Shown piece after piece: positions 15,833-24,361 of a stretch of DNA of 43,514 nt. Position 1 is the first letter of the stretch. The number at the start of each line of letters is the position of its first letter. A program made the position numbers and the translations under genes. The stretch comes from Limnohabitans sp. 2KL-51 (lineage in GTDB: Bacteria; Pseudomonadota; Gammaproteobacteria; Burkholderiales; Burkholderiaceae_C). Location: assembly GCF_003063645.1 (NCBI RefSeq), contig NZ_NESJ01000026.1:1-43514 (forward strand), written 5' to 3'. The notes under the pieces are model-generated. The model searched no databases and was not told where the DNA came from. It worked only from the letters and a program-made list of their open reading frames with translations.

Positions 15833-16171
15833 ATGAACTACCAGATCAAAGAACTCCTGCTGATCGAGGGCGACAGCCCCTTCGCGAAGTGGTTCGGGTC
15901 GCTGGAGGCCGTTGCCGCCGCCAAGGTGCGTGTAGCCGTCAGCCGGATGGAACAGGGCAACCTGTCCAACGTCGAGTGGTTTCGCGGTATCGGGGAATAC
16001 AAGATCGATTGGGGACCGGGCTTGCGCATCTACCTGGCCAAGGACGGTCTGAAGATCATCATCCTGATCGGCGGCGGCAACAAGAAGCGCCAGCAGAAAG
16101 ACATCGACCAAGCGGTCGCGCTGTGGGAAGACTACAAGCGCCGCAAGGCATCAACCAGACAAGGAAAGTGA
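15833..16171 (+). CDS. RelE/ParE-superfamily toxin (HigB2/phage Gp49-like)
   Basis: A 112-residue basic protein. The pattern FAKWFGSLEAVAAAKVRVAVSRMEQG, GNLSNVEWFRGIGEYKIDWGPGLRIYL, IIILIGGGNKKRQQKDIDQA is characteristic of the addiction-module killer proteins related to HigB/RelE, which cleave mRNA on the ribosome. The toxin gene comes first and the antitoxin second, as in higBA-type loci. It stops two bases before the antitoxin ATG. Confidence 0.88.
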   Translation: MNYQIKELLLIEGDSPFAKWFGSLEAVAAAKVRVAVSRMEQGNLSNVEWFRGIGEYKIDWGPGLRIYLAKDGLKIIILIGGGNKKRQQKDIDQAVALWEDYKRRKASTRQGK

Positions 16172-16173
16172 AT

Positions 16174-16494
16174 ATGGCACTGACTCGCGATTTCAAAGAG
16201 ACCGTGGCCGCGCGCGTTCAGAACGATCCGGCCTTTGCGCAGGCGCTTCTGGACGAGGCCATCACCCTGTTTGTCAATGGCGAACCGGAATCAGCGAAGG
16301 TGATCCTGCGAGACCTGGTGAACGCCACGGTCGGCTTCGAGGCGCTGGCCGAGGAAATTCACAAACCTGCCAAGAGCCTGCACCGAATGCTGTCGAAATC
16401 GGGCAACCCGACCATGAGCAACATCTCGGCTGTGTTTGCGGCCATCAAGCGCGCCCTCAAGGTCGAGGTCCACACCCAGATCGTGATGGCCTGA
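16174..16494 (+). CDS. Helix-turn-helix antitoxin (HigA-like addiction module antidote)
   Basis: A 106-residue protein, MALTRDFKETVAARV. The C-terminal half holds an HTH of the addiction-module antidote type (EALAEEIHKPAKSLHRMLSKSGNP, then NISAVFAAIKRAL). It is encoded 2 bases after the toxin stop with AAGGAAAG as ribosome binding site. It should neutralise the preceding toxin and repress the operon through the inverted repeat at 15803-15826. Confidence 0.88.
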   Translation: MALTRDFKETVAARVQNDPAFAQALLDEAITLFVNGEPESAKVILRDLVNATVGFEALAEEIHKPAKSLHRMLSKSGNPTMSNISAVFAAIKRALKVEVHTQIVMA

Positions 16495-16496
16495 TT

Positions 16497-16862
16497 TCAG
16501 ACATCAAACCCCGTGACCACCGCCCGCTGCGCCACCCAGTCCGTCGGCAACGGGTTCCGCTGAAACCACAGCAGACTCATGCACCGGGGCTGCTGCCCGG
16601 CCAGGATGGCTTGGATGATGGCAGGCTCGAGCAGCGTCAATCGGAGCAGTTCGTTGACCGTCGAGTGATGCAGACCTTCACGCTTCGCGATCTCGCTGCC
16701 GCTGGCGACCACGCCATCGCCGAGCAACTGCTGCCAGTAGAAGGCCCGCGTCAACGCCACCAGCAGGGGTTGGTCGATCGGGGTGCTTGCCCTGCCTGGT
16801 GCCGCTGGCTGGCCGTCGGGCCGTACCACCACCTTGCTGGCGCCCCGTCTGCGAATCTTCAA
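16497..16862 (-). CDS. Small putative DNA-binding protein, probably a remnant of a mobile-element gene
   Basis: A 121-residue frame beginning at TTG (LKIRRRGASKVVVRPDGQ). The central part (LGDGVVASGSEIAKREGLHHSTVNELLRLTLLEPAIIQAIL) looks like a helix-turn-helix followed by a helical segment, a pattern I associate with small genes near phage- or ICE-type recombinases. The same frame stays open upstream to about 16960 without an ATG or GTG. At 16954-16952 a TAA stop of an upstream short frame sits where a TGA/GTG stop-start overlap would be expected, so the true start may be lost. It is convergent with the TA pair. Function not assignable. Confidence 0.5.
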   Translation of the reverse strand: MKIRRRGASKVVVRPDGQPAAPGRASTPIDQPLLVALTRAFYWQQLLGDGVVASGSEIAKREGLHHSTVNELLRLTLLEPAIIQAILAGQQPRCMSLLWFQRNPLPTDWVAQRAVVTGFDV

Positions 16863-16952
16863 CGGGATGAAGGTCGAGAGCTTGATCCGGCCAGCGTCCT
16901 GGCGCTCTCGAGCGACGGGGGCGCCCAGGGTCTGGAGTTTGGGTCTTACGCT

Positions 16953-17038
16953 GCCGCCTCGATCTCTTGCAACTCCGCGCCAATGGCCCCCGGTAGCAGA
17001 TCACAGGTCAGCTGCTGCCAGCCATGCGTCAGCAGTCA
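16953..17038 (-). pseudogene. 3' remnant of an unidentified gene
   Basis: A short frame ending QEIEAAA-stop reads LTHGWQQLTCDLLPGAIGAE back to an in-frame TGA. It looks like the C-terminal piece of a lost gene that once overlapped the small DNA-binding gene at 16497-16862. I do not recognise the family. The stretch from here to 17400 carries no supported gene. Confidence 0.3.
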
Positions 17039-17401
17039 TATCAGCGGCTGTTGTGCAGACCTTCCTTTACGGCCGACGTCAGGGACTACCTGCTTTACGG
17101 GAGTGGTAACAGCTGCCTTGTTGATGTGCCACTGAATCAAAAAGGCGCGCTCAAGAGATTTGCAGGCAAGCGAATTCGCTTGGTTTGTGGCGGCAAGTCG
17201 AATCGGTACAGTGGCCGCTTCTATTATGCGAAGGCAGTCACCCCAGCGCAGTGAAGTGCTGTCGGACGGTCGATTGCGGATGAAGGCGGCCTCTGTAGGC
17301 GACTCACGAGACATCCCGAACCCGACCCTTCGGGGCGCTCCTGTTCGCGCTAGGCAAGCCGGCATCAGTTCACACGGACAATTCAATAAAGCACGTACTT
17401 G

Positions 17402-17434
17402 TTGACAACCACCGACATTTCCATATTATGTCGG
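17402..17434 (+). promoter_or_regulatory. abiE promoter with operator; transcript probably leaderless
   Basis: TTGACA (17402-17407), 16-bp spacer, TATTAT (17424-17429). A perfect inverted repeat CCGACAT (17412-17418) / ATGTCGG (17428-17434) overlaps the -10. The ATG begins seven bases after the -10, where transcription should start, so the mRNA is probably leaderless. AbiEi proteins are known to repress their own promoters by binding inverted repeats. Confidence 0.75.
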
Positions 17435-17435
17435 G

Positions 17436-18035
17436 ATGGTCTCAACGCGTTCAAACCAAGCACAGGAACTTCTTCAGGAAAAGGGGATGGTTCGCGCCCA
17501 TGAGCTCGCCCGGATCGGCGTCGCAGGTGACACGCTCCAGCAACTTCTGCGCAGTGGCGCCCTCGTCAGGATCAGTCGGGGCCTCTATGCCGCCCCAGAC
17601 AGAGCGCTGAACGAGCATGATCAGCTGGCACAGCTGGCGATCAAACACCCCCACATGGTGTTTTGTCTGCTGACTGCGCTCCAGATCCATGGGCTGACCA
17701 CGCAGGCTCCGCACGAAGTCTGGGTGGCGATCACACCCAACGCCAGGGCACCTCAGGGGAGCTATCCCCCGCTTCGCATCGTTCGGTTTTCTGATCCGGG
17801 CCTGCAGGTCGAGACCATATCGCTCGACGGTGTCGTGCGTATTCCTGTGACCTCGGTCGCCAAGACCGTAGCCGACTGCTTCAAGTTCCGCAACAAGATC
17901 GGACTGGACATCGCGCTCGAGGCACTCAGGGATGCCTGGCGCCAGAAAAAGGTCACCATGGATGAGCTGTGGGAGTCGGCCCAGCTTTGCCGGGTGGCCA
18001 ACGTCATGCGCCCGTACCTGGAGAGCCTGGCATGA
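17436..18035 (+). CDS. abiEi: AbiEi-family type IV antitoxin
   Basis: A 199-residue protein. The N-terminal winged helix (AQELLQEKGMVRAHELARIGV, then LRSGALVRISRGLYAAPD) is the AbiEi DNA-binding domain; the C-terminal antitoxin domain includes LTALQIHGLTTQAPHEVWVAI and IPVTSVAKTVADCFKFRNKIGLD. It represses the operon and counteracts the AbiEii nucleotidyltransferase. The stop overlaps the abiEii ATG (ATGA), implying coupling. Confidence 0.92.
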   Translation: MVSTRSNQAQELLQEKGMVRAHELARIGVAGDTLQQLLRSGALVRISRGLYAAPDRALNEHDQLAQLAIKHPHMVFCLLTALQIHGLTTQAPHEVWVAITPNARAPQGSYPPLRIVRFSDPGLQVETISLDGVVRIPVTSVAKTVADCFKFRNKIGLDIALEALRDAWRQKKVTMDELWESAQLCRVANVMRPYLESLA

Positions 18036-18892
18036 CGAAGCGCAATCAAGGCGCTTCCGTGCGTGCGCGACTGCTCAACAAGGCGCGGGCCGATGGTGTG
18101 GACTTTCAGTTACTGCTCACCCGCTACGGTTTGGAGCGATTGCTGTATCGGCTGAGCGTCTCGCCTGAGCGGGACAATTTTCTGCTGAAGGGCGCACTGC
18201 TTTTTGACCTGTGGTACGACGTGCCGTTACGCCCAACCCGGGATATCGATCTGCTGGGATTTGGACTGGCGGAAATTCCTCTCCTTGTCGCCGCCTTTGA
18301 AGGGATCTGCGCGATTGAGGTCGACGACGGCATGGCATTTGATGCGGCATCGATACGTGCGGACGAAATCCGAAAAGAGGCCAACTACGCGGGGATCAGA
18401 TTGACGTTGATCGGCACGATTGATGGGGCGCGTTGCCCCGTGCAGATCGATGTCGGTTACGGAGATGCTGTCACCCCTGCGCCGGAGTCAGCGCGTTACC
18501 CGGTGATGTTCGATGACATGCCAGCACCCACCTTACGGGTCTATCCACGGTACACGGTGGTGGCCGAGAAGCTGGAGGCCATCATCTCCCTGGGCATGGC
18601 CAACAGTCGGATGAAGGATTACTTCGACTTGTGGGTCATTCTGCGAGATACCGAATTAGACCAGGACATTCTTGTGCAGGCGGTCGAGGCCACGCTGAAT
18701 CGCCGCGGTACAAGAAAGCCTTCAGCTTTACCGATTGGCCTGACTGAGCAGTTTTCGAGCGATCGCCAGAAGCTCATGCAATGGGCAGCCTTCGTTAATC
18801 GCAATCAACTGACGGCCGCGTCTCTGGAAAAGACTGTGCAAGATCTGCGAACAGCCTTGATGTTTCCTTTTCAAGAGACACCTCGCGGGTGA
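18032..18892 (+). CDS. abiEii: AbiEii-family nucleotidyltransferase toxin
   Basis: A 286-residue protein starting MTKRNQGASVRARLLNKAR. It carries the DNA-polymerase-beta-like nucleotidyltransferase signature of AbiEii: FLLKGALLFDLW (K53, G54) and RPTRDIDLL (D71, D73), with the conserved VVAEKLEAIISLGMANSRMKDYFDL (MKDYFD) region later. Members transfer nucleotides, for some homologues to tRNA acceptor ends, and cause abortive infection by phage. ATG 18032 was chosen over an upstream in-frame start because it lies exactly at the ATGA overlap with abiEi. The next gene starts six bases after its stop. Confidence 0.92.
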   Translation: MTKRNQGASVRARLLNKARADGVDFQLLLTRYGLERLLYRLSVSPERDNFLLKGALLFDLWYDVPLRPTRDIDLLGFGLAEIPLLVAAFEGICAIEVDDGMAFDAASIRADEIRKEANYAGIRLTLIGTIDGARCPVQIDVGYGDAVTPAPESARYPVMFDDMPAPTLRVYPRYTVVAEKLEAIISLGMANSRMKDYFDLWVILRDTELDQDILVQAVEATLNRRGTRKPSALPIGLTEQFSSDRQKLMQWAAFVNRNQLTAASLEKTVQDLRTALMFPFQETPRG

Positions 18893-18898
18893 GGCACC

Positions 18899-21280
18899 AT
18901 GCGATCAGTCGGGGATTCAATGGACGGCGCGTCCGAAGTTGCAAGGCTCCGAGCGGAAAATGACCGCCTGATCGCCTTGCTCGAATCGCACGGGATTTAT
19001 TGGCAGGCGTCACAGCCTAAGAACCACGAGGTTCGTGAGCCAGAATCATCTCGGCTGTCCACTGCCGAAAAAGTTTCACTATTCCGTCGCCTGTTCCGCG
19101 GGCGCACCGATGTCTACCCGATCCGCTGGGAGGCCAAGACCTCGGGCAAGTCAGGTTATTCGCCGGCCTGCGCAAATGAATGGCGAGCCGGCGTGTGCGA
19201 GAAGCCGCGCATCAAGTGTGGGGACTGCGGCAATCGTGTGCTGATCCCGCTGTCCGATGTGGTGATCTATGACCATCTTGCTGGTGAACACACGGTCGGC
19301 GTGTATCCGCTGCTGGAAGACGACAGCTGCTATTTCCTCGCGGTCGACTTCGACGAAGCGGAATGGAGAGAGGACGCACGGGCGTTCATGCAATCTTGCG
19401 AGGCGCTCGGCGTGCCGGCCGCGTTGGAGATTTCGCGCTCCGGTAAGGGAGCTCACGTCTGGGCGTTCTTTGCTGGACGCGTTTCGGCCCGTGATGCCCG
19501 GCGTCTTGGCACTGCCATCATCAGTCTTACCTGCTCGCGCACTCGGCAACTGAAGCTGGGATCCTATGACCGGCTGTTTCCAAATCAGGACACCATGCCC
19601 AAAGGCGGGTTCGGAAACCTGATTGCCCTGCCGCTGCAGAAGGGCCCGAGGGAACATGGTTTCAGTGTGTTCGTCGATGCCGATTTTCGGCCGTATTCGG
19701 ACCAATGGGCGTTTATTGCGTCCATCCAGCCGATGGCCGCGCACGACATCGAGCCGACCATTCTCCGGGCTACAGGTGGCGTCCATCCGCTGGACGTCAC
19801 CTTCATCGACGACGAGGACCTGGCCACACCCTGGAAGCGCGAGAGCACATTGGCCAAGAAGCTGGCCGGTCCGATGCCGAAGTCACTGACGGTCACGCTG
19901 GCCAATCTTGTCTATTTCGAGAAGGCTCAGTTGCCCCAGGCATTGGCTAATCGCCTCATCCGGTTGGCGGCTTTCCAGAACCCCGAGTTCTACAAGGCCC
20001 AGGCGATGCGGATGTCGGTGTGGGACAAGCCGCGCGTTATCGGCTGCGCCGAGAGCTACCCCCAGCACATCGCCCTGCCGCGCGGGTGCCTCGATGCCGC
20101 AATGTCCCTGCTGCGTGAAAACGGCATTGCCTGTGATCTGCGAGATGAACGTTTGGGCGGGCAACCACTGGACGTGTCTTTTGTCGGCAGTCTGCGCCTC
20201 GATCAGGAAGCCGCAGTTGCCGGACTGCTCCCCCACGATGCTGGCGTGCTGTGCGCGCCAACTGCCTTCGGCAAGACGGTCACCGCCGCCGCGATGATTG
20301 CCCGACGGGGCGTTAATACCCTGGTGCTGGTGCATCGCACGGAGTTGCTCAAGCAATGGCAGGAGCGCCTGCAAGCCTTTCTAGGGGTCGCCAAGGGCGT
20401 TGTCGGCACCATCGGCGGCGGCAAGGCCAAACCCACTGGCAAGATCGATATCGCCGTGATGCAATCCCTGTCCCGCCAGGGCGAGGTGAATCCGCTGGTC
20501 GAGGACTATGGGCAGGTGATCGTCGACGAGTGTCACCACGTCGGCGCAGTCTCCTTCGACGCGATCCTCAAGCGGACCAAGGCGAAGTTCGTACTGGGCC
20601 TCACGGCCACACCGATCCGCCGCGACGGGCAGCAGCCGATCATCTTCATGCAGTGCGGGCCGATTCGTCACACGGCGGCCACGCCGGCCGGGGCGCCGCA
20701 CGATCTGGAGGTGGTGCCGCACTCGCGCCATGCCCAGATCGACCTGCCGCAGGAGGCTGGCATCCAGGACGTCTTCCGGCACCTCGCCAACGACCCCGCC
20801 CGAACAGCAGCCGTCGCCGCCGAGGTACGCGATGCCGTCGCGCAGGGACGCAAGGTTCTGGTCCTGACGGAACGGACGGAGCACCTCGAGGCTATCAGGG
20901 CGGAACTGGCTAGCCTCACGCCGCCGCCCTTTGTCTTGCACGGTCGCATGTCTCGAAAGCAGCGAGCGCAGCTCGTGTCAGGTCTGGATGCCCTGGCGCC
21001 CGATGCGCCGCGTGTTCTCCTTTCAACCGGCAAGCTGGTTGGCGAAGGCTTCGACCATCCACCGCTCGACACCCTGGTGCTCGCGATGCCGGTGTCCTGG
21101 AGGGGGACGTTGCAGCAGTACGCCGGGCGCCTGCATCGCGAGCACGCCGGAAAGACCGACGTTCGGATCATCGATTTCGTGGACACCGGCCATCCGGCGC
21201 TGCTACGGATGTGGGACAAGCGCCAGCGCGGCTACCGGGCGATGGGATACAGGATCGGGGCCGGTGGATCTCCGGAATAA
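18899..21280 (+). CDS. Archaeo-eukaryotic-type primase domain fused to a superfamily II helicase (TOTE-like)
   Basis: A 793-residue protein. Residues 11-33 form a short coiled coil. Residues about 55-260 are an archaeo-eukaryotic primase domain of the type described in TOTE conflict systems: four cysteines (C91, C100, C107, C110), metal-binding AVDFDE (D150, D152), SGKGAHVW (181-188) and GSYDRLFPNQD. Residues about 430-760 are a superfamily II helicase: APTAFGKT (GKT 458-460), VDECHH (543-547), GLTATP, and QQYAGRLHRE (Q740, R744, R747). It begins six bases after abiEii with GGTGAGG as ribosome binding site, so it is under the AbiEi-controlled promoter. A role in phage defence or element replication is inferred. 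ATG 18920 is an alternative start. Confidence 0.9.
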   Translation: MRSVGDSMDGASEVARLRAENDRLIALLESHGIYWQASQPKNHEVREPESSRLSTAEKVSLFRRLFRGRTDVYPIRWEAKTSGKSGYSPACANEWRAGVCEKPRIKCGDCGNRVLIPLSDVVIYDHLAGEHTVGVYPLLEDDSCYFLAVDFDEAEWREDARAFMQSCEALGVPAALEISRSGKGAHVWAFFAGRVSARDARRLGTAIISLTCSRTRQLKLGSYDRLFPNQDTMPKGGFGNLIALPLQKGPREHGFSVFVDADFRPYSDQWAFIASIQPMAAHDIEPTILRATGGVHPLDVTFIDDEDLATPWKRESTLAKKLAGPMPKSLTVTLANLVYFEKAQLPQALANRLIRLAAFQNPEFYKAQAMRMSVWDKPRVIGCAESYPQHIALPRGCLDAAMSLLRENGIACDLRDERLGGQPLDVSFVGSLRLDQEAAVAGLLPHDAGVLCAPTAFGKTVTAAAMIARRGVNTLVLVHRTELLKQWQERLQAFLGVAKGVVGTIGGGKAKPTGKIDIAVMQSLSRQGEVNPLVEDYGQVIVDECHHVGAVSFDAILKRTKAKFVLGLTATPIRRDGQQPIIFMQCGPIRHTAATPAGAPHDLEVVPHSRHAQIDLPQEAGIQDVFRHLANDPARTAAVAAEVRDAVAQGRKVLVLTERTEHLEAIRAELASLTPPPFVLHGRMSRKQRAQLVSGLDALAPDAPRVLLSTGKLVGEGFDHPPLDTLVLAMPVSWRGTLQQYAGRLHREHAGKTDVRIIDFVDTGHPALLRMWDKRQRGYRAMGYRIGAGGSPE

Positions 21281-21385
21281 CGACGAATTCTCCCATGGCC
21301 GCTGGGAGTTTCGCGTTGACCCGCAGCAGCCCGCGCCTGTGCTCATCAGCTCGGGAAGTCAATCGGCACATGGTCAACCGTCCGC

Positions 21386-21440
21386 CACCATATGCAAATC
21401 CAAGGGCGTTTACTGGCATCCAGTAAACGCCCTTTTTCAT
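21386..21440 (+). terminator. Terminator preceded by a CACCA-type junction sequence
   Basis: AAGGGCGTTTACTGG (21402-21416) pairs perfectly with CCAGTAAACGCCCTT (21420-21434) across a 3-base loop, then TTT. It is preceded by CACCATATGCAAAT (21386-21399), which recurs exactly at 34004-34017, also before a terminator. From 21441 to 21727 there is no gene. Confidence 0.8.
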
Positions 21441-21727
21441 TAGGAAATCATGGGTTTGCAGTCCGGTGACGTTCATTAAGGTGCATTGACAGCCGAAACC
21501 AAACTGAAGTTGAAGTTGACCCCATTTCTGCCAGCAACCGGCAACTTTTCTCTCTGTTTGCACATTCTCTCTCCGAACCGACCCAACCAGTGCAGGCCGA
21601 AGTCAGCAAGGTACTCCTGTCACCCATATACAAATCAATGGGTTACGTGCCGATGAATCATTCTCTTTGGTTGAAATCTCCCTCAATTTCGCAAACAGTT
21701 GATTGTTTACATACTGAGGTAGTGCGC

Positions 21728-22564
21728 TCAGGCCATACCCTGACCACCATTGAGGTCAAGCGTCACGCCGGTGATGAAGGATGCATCGGTGCTGGCAAAG
21801 AACGCCACTGCTGCGGCGACGTCTTCCACCTCCGCATATCGGCGCAGGGGAATCTCTTGCAGGATGCGTTCGCGTTCCTCGGCGCTGCGGCGTTCAGCCC
21901 ACAGTCCACGAGTGCGCTCAGTCATCACCACCCCGGGGCAGATGCAGTTGACGGTGATGCCCTGGGGGCCGAATTCTTGAGCCAGTTGGCGCGTCAGGGC
22001 GCTGACCGCACCCTTGGCCGCAGCGTAGTTAGGGCCGGCGATCAGGCTGCCAAAGCGCCCGGCCTTGGAGCCGAAGTTGATGATCCGGCCGTTTTGTCCG
22101 GCGGCCATCGATGGAAGTACCGCGCGGCAAGCGCGCACTGCACCCATCACGTTCAGATCCATCACGCGCTGCCAATGCGTTTCATCCTCGTCAAGAAATC
22201 GGTACGGCGTGTGCAAGGAGCCGCCCGCATTGTTGACGAGGATGTCGATCGCTCCCACTCTCTGGAGGATTGTCGATATGCTGCGGTCGACATCGGAGGC
22301 GTCGGTCGAGTCCATGCGCATGGTGTTCAGCTGCAGACCGACCGCTTGGGCAGCTTGCGTGGCCTCGGCAAGTGCCTTTTCGTCGAGGTCGGTAATCCAG
22401 ACATGGGCACCTTCAGCCGCGAGTCGCACGGCCGTGGCAAATCCAATGCCCCGCGCGGCGGCGGTGATCAAAGCTGTGCGCCCTACGAAGCGCCTGCATG
22501 CCCGAGAGGGCTCTGCCTCCCGCACGGTGGGTGGTAACAGGCCAATGTGAAGGTTATCGCTCAT
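21728..22564 (-). CDS. Short-chain dehydrogenase/reductase
   Basis: A 278-residue classical SDR. Cofactor motif TAAARGIG near residues 34-41, NNAGG, catalytic serine in INFGSKAG and tyrosine/lysine in NYAAAKGA; the C-terminus has TGVTLDLNGGQGMA. An acidic residue after strand two (ITDLDEKAL) points to NAD(H). The N-terminal 28 residues are extra to the fold. It stops the minus-strand cluster, ten bases after the Bug receptor gene, and probably oxidises a sugar-acid or hydroxyacid intermediate. Confidence 0.88.
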   Translation of the reverse strand: MSDNLHIGLLPPTVREAEPSRACRRFVGRTALITAAARGIGFATAVRLAAEGAHVWITDLDEKALAEATQAAQAVGLQLNTMRMDSTDASDVDRSISTILQRVGAIDILVNNAGGSLHTPYRFLDEDETHWQRVMDLNVMGAVRACRAVLPSMAAGQNGRIINFGSKAGRFGSLIAGPNYAAAKGAVSALTRQLAQEFGPQGITVNCICPGVVMTERTRGLWAERRSAEERERILQEIPLRRYAEVEDVAAAVAFFASTDASFITGVTLDLNGGQGMA

Positions 22565-22573
22565 GTCAAAGTC

Positions 22574-23572
22574 CTATTCTGCGGTGATATTGGCGAACTT
22601 GATGACCTTACCCCAGCGTTCGGTCTCGCTGCGCAGGCGTTCGCGGAAGTCGCTGATTGAGCCGCCCACAGGATCGGCACCTACCTTCTTCAGGCGCTCG
22701 CGAAACTCAGGCGTGGCCAGAATGCGATTGACCTCCGCATTGATTTTCTCCAGCACAGGCTGGGGCGTCCCGGTAGGTGCCAGCAACGCGAACCAGCCTT
22801 GCGAGTCGAAGCCCTTGACCCCGGATTCATTGAGCGTGGGCAGTTCTGGCGCTGACGGCGTGCGCTGCAGCGTCGTCACGGCCAGGGCCCTCACCCGACC
22901 GGACCGGATGTGCGGCAAGGCGGCCGGCAGGTTATCGAACATGATGTCGATCTGCCCCCCAATCAGGTCCTGCAAGGCCGGTGCACTGCCCCGATAGGGG
23001 ATGTGAACGATGAAGCTTTCGGTGAGCGACTTGAACAGTTCGGCCGACAGGTGGGGTGTTCCGCCCAAGCTCGAGGAACCGTAATTGAGCTTGCCGGGTT
23101 GGGTCTTAGCAAGCGCGACCAACTCCTGAGGTGTCTTGGCGGCGAGTTTGGGGCTGACGATCAACACATTGGGAACCGAGGCCACGACGACAATGGGCGC
23201 GAGATCCTTTTGCGGTGAGAAGCTCATGTTGCGAAACAGCTGCGGGTTGATCGTCAGGGTCTGCGGTGCTCCCACCACCAGGGTGTAGCCGTCGGCAGGC
23301 GAACGCACGACCATCTCGACGCCGATGTTGCCGCTTGCACCCGGCCTGTTTTCGACGATGAAGTTCTGGCCCAGCGCTGTACCCAATCGCTCACTGATCT
23401 CACGCGCTACGATATCGGTGGCACCTCCTGGCGGAAACGGCACGACTACGCGCACCGGCTTGCTGGGGTAGGTCAGCTGGGCCTGAACGCCCGTGCTGGC
23501 AGCCAAGCCCATGCACACGAGGATGGCCCTTACAAGGGCAGCACGCCGACTAGATCCGAATTTTGTATTCAT
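22574..23572 (-). CDS. Bug-family tripartite tricarboxylate transporter receptor
   Basis: A 332-residue periplasmic binding protein starting MNTKFGSSRRAALV with a signal peptide (cleavage near TGVQAQ). Diagnostic Bug sequences are YPSKPVRVVVPFPPGGATDI, ENRPGASGNIG, KLNYGSSSLGG, VHIPYRGSAPALQDL and LFRNMS. It captures a carboxylic acid for a TctAB-type permease not present here. ATG 23572 was chosen because it gives the signal peptide; the frame happens to stay open far upstream, antisense-free but through the neighbouring SDR gene. Beta-proteobacteria have many such orphan receptors. Confidence 0.92.
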   Translation of the reverse strand: MNTKFGSSRRAALVRAILVCMGLAASTGVQAQLTYPSKPVRVVVPFPPGGATDIVAREISERLGTALGQNFIVENRPGASGNIGVEMVVRSPADGYTLVVGAPQTLTINPQLFRNMSFSPQKDLAPIVVVASVPNVLIVSPKLAAKTPQELVALAKTQPGKLNYGSSSLGGTPHLSAELFKSLTESFIVHIPYRGSAPALQDLIGGQIDIMFDNLPAALPHIRSGRVRALAVTTLQRTPSAPELPTLNESGVKGFDSQGWFALLAPTGTPQPVLEKINAEVNRILATPEFRERLKKVGADPVGGSISDFRERLRSETERWGKVIKFANITAE

Positions 23573-23631
23573 GAAACTTCCTTCGTAGGGTGAGGCCCGG
23601 TAGCATGCGGGCGGTTGGTGAACCGAAAAAG

Positions 23632-24351
23632 TCAACTCATCCATGTGCCGCCGTTGACATCCATGGCATGACCTGTGATGTAACGCGCCTCGTCGGAACA
23701 CAGGTAACGCACCGCGTCGGCAATTTCGTCGGGTGTGCCCAGTCGACCAAGGGGGATGCGGGCGGCCAGTTCGGGCCAGCGCTCTTGTGGAATCATGTTG
23801 CCTTCGATAGATCCAGGCACGATGGCATTGACGCGCACGCCATCGGGTGCAAGTTCGATGGCCAGCGATTTGACCAAGGACAGCAGCGCGGCCTTCGATG
23901 CCGCGTAGTGCGCTTTTGTGCCGGACGGCGATGCGTTGAGCGCGGCGTAACCGGTGCGACCGGCGCGCGAGGCAATCATCGCCACCTTGCCACGCGCAAG
24001 CCGCAAGGCTGGAATGGCGGCCTGCGCGATCAGGAAGGCCCCGGTCAGGTTGACATCGATCAGGCGCCGCCATTCATCAGCGGGAATCTGCTCAATCGGG
24101 CGTGTCGGCGCGGTGATGGCTGCCGAGTGCACCAATATGTCCAAGCCGAATTCTCCCGTCGCGTCGGCCATCAACTGCTGGCAAGCCGCAGCATCGGTCA
24201 CATCGATCTGCACGAACTTCGCGCCAGCAGGCAAGGGATTGACGGGTGGCCGTAAGTCTGCGATGACCACGGCATGTTCTGCAGCAAGGCGTCGCACGCA
24301 GGCCCAGCCGATGTTGCTGGAACCGCCAGTGACGATGGCAATCGGGTGCAT
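23632..24351 (-). CDS. Short-chain dehydrogenase/reductase
   Basis: A 239-residue SDR starting MHPIAIVTGGSSNIG (cofactor loop at residues 8-15). The aspartate in VIADLRPP suggests NAD(H). HSAAI replaces the usual NNAG, a common variant; the catalytic serine is in MIASRAGR and Tyr/Lys in HYAASKAA. C-terminus YITGHAMDVNGGTWMS. ATG 24351 is used because the sequence before it does not belong to the fold. It starts 10 bases after the ThDP-enzyme stop. Confidence 0.88.
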   Translation of the reverse strand: MHPIAIVTGGSSNIGWACVRRLAAEHAVVIADLRPPVNPLPAGAKFVQIDVTDAAACQQLMADATGEFGLDILVHSAAITAPTRPIEQIPADEWRRLIDVNLTGAFLIAQAAIPALRLARGKVAMIASRAGRTGYAALNASPSGTKAHYAASKAALLSLVKSLAIELAPDGVRVNAIVPGSIEGNMIPQERWPELAARIPLGRLGTPDEIADAVRYLCSDEARYITGHAMDVNGGTWMS

Positions 24352-24361
24352 GGACCGGCTT

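Noticed and set aside
22574..24073. One 499-codon protein covering the Bug receptor plus sequence upstream
   Set aside because: The first 160 codons are an out-of-frame reading of the short-chain dehydrogenase gene; the signal peptide and family start fit ATG 23572.
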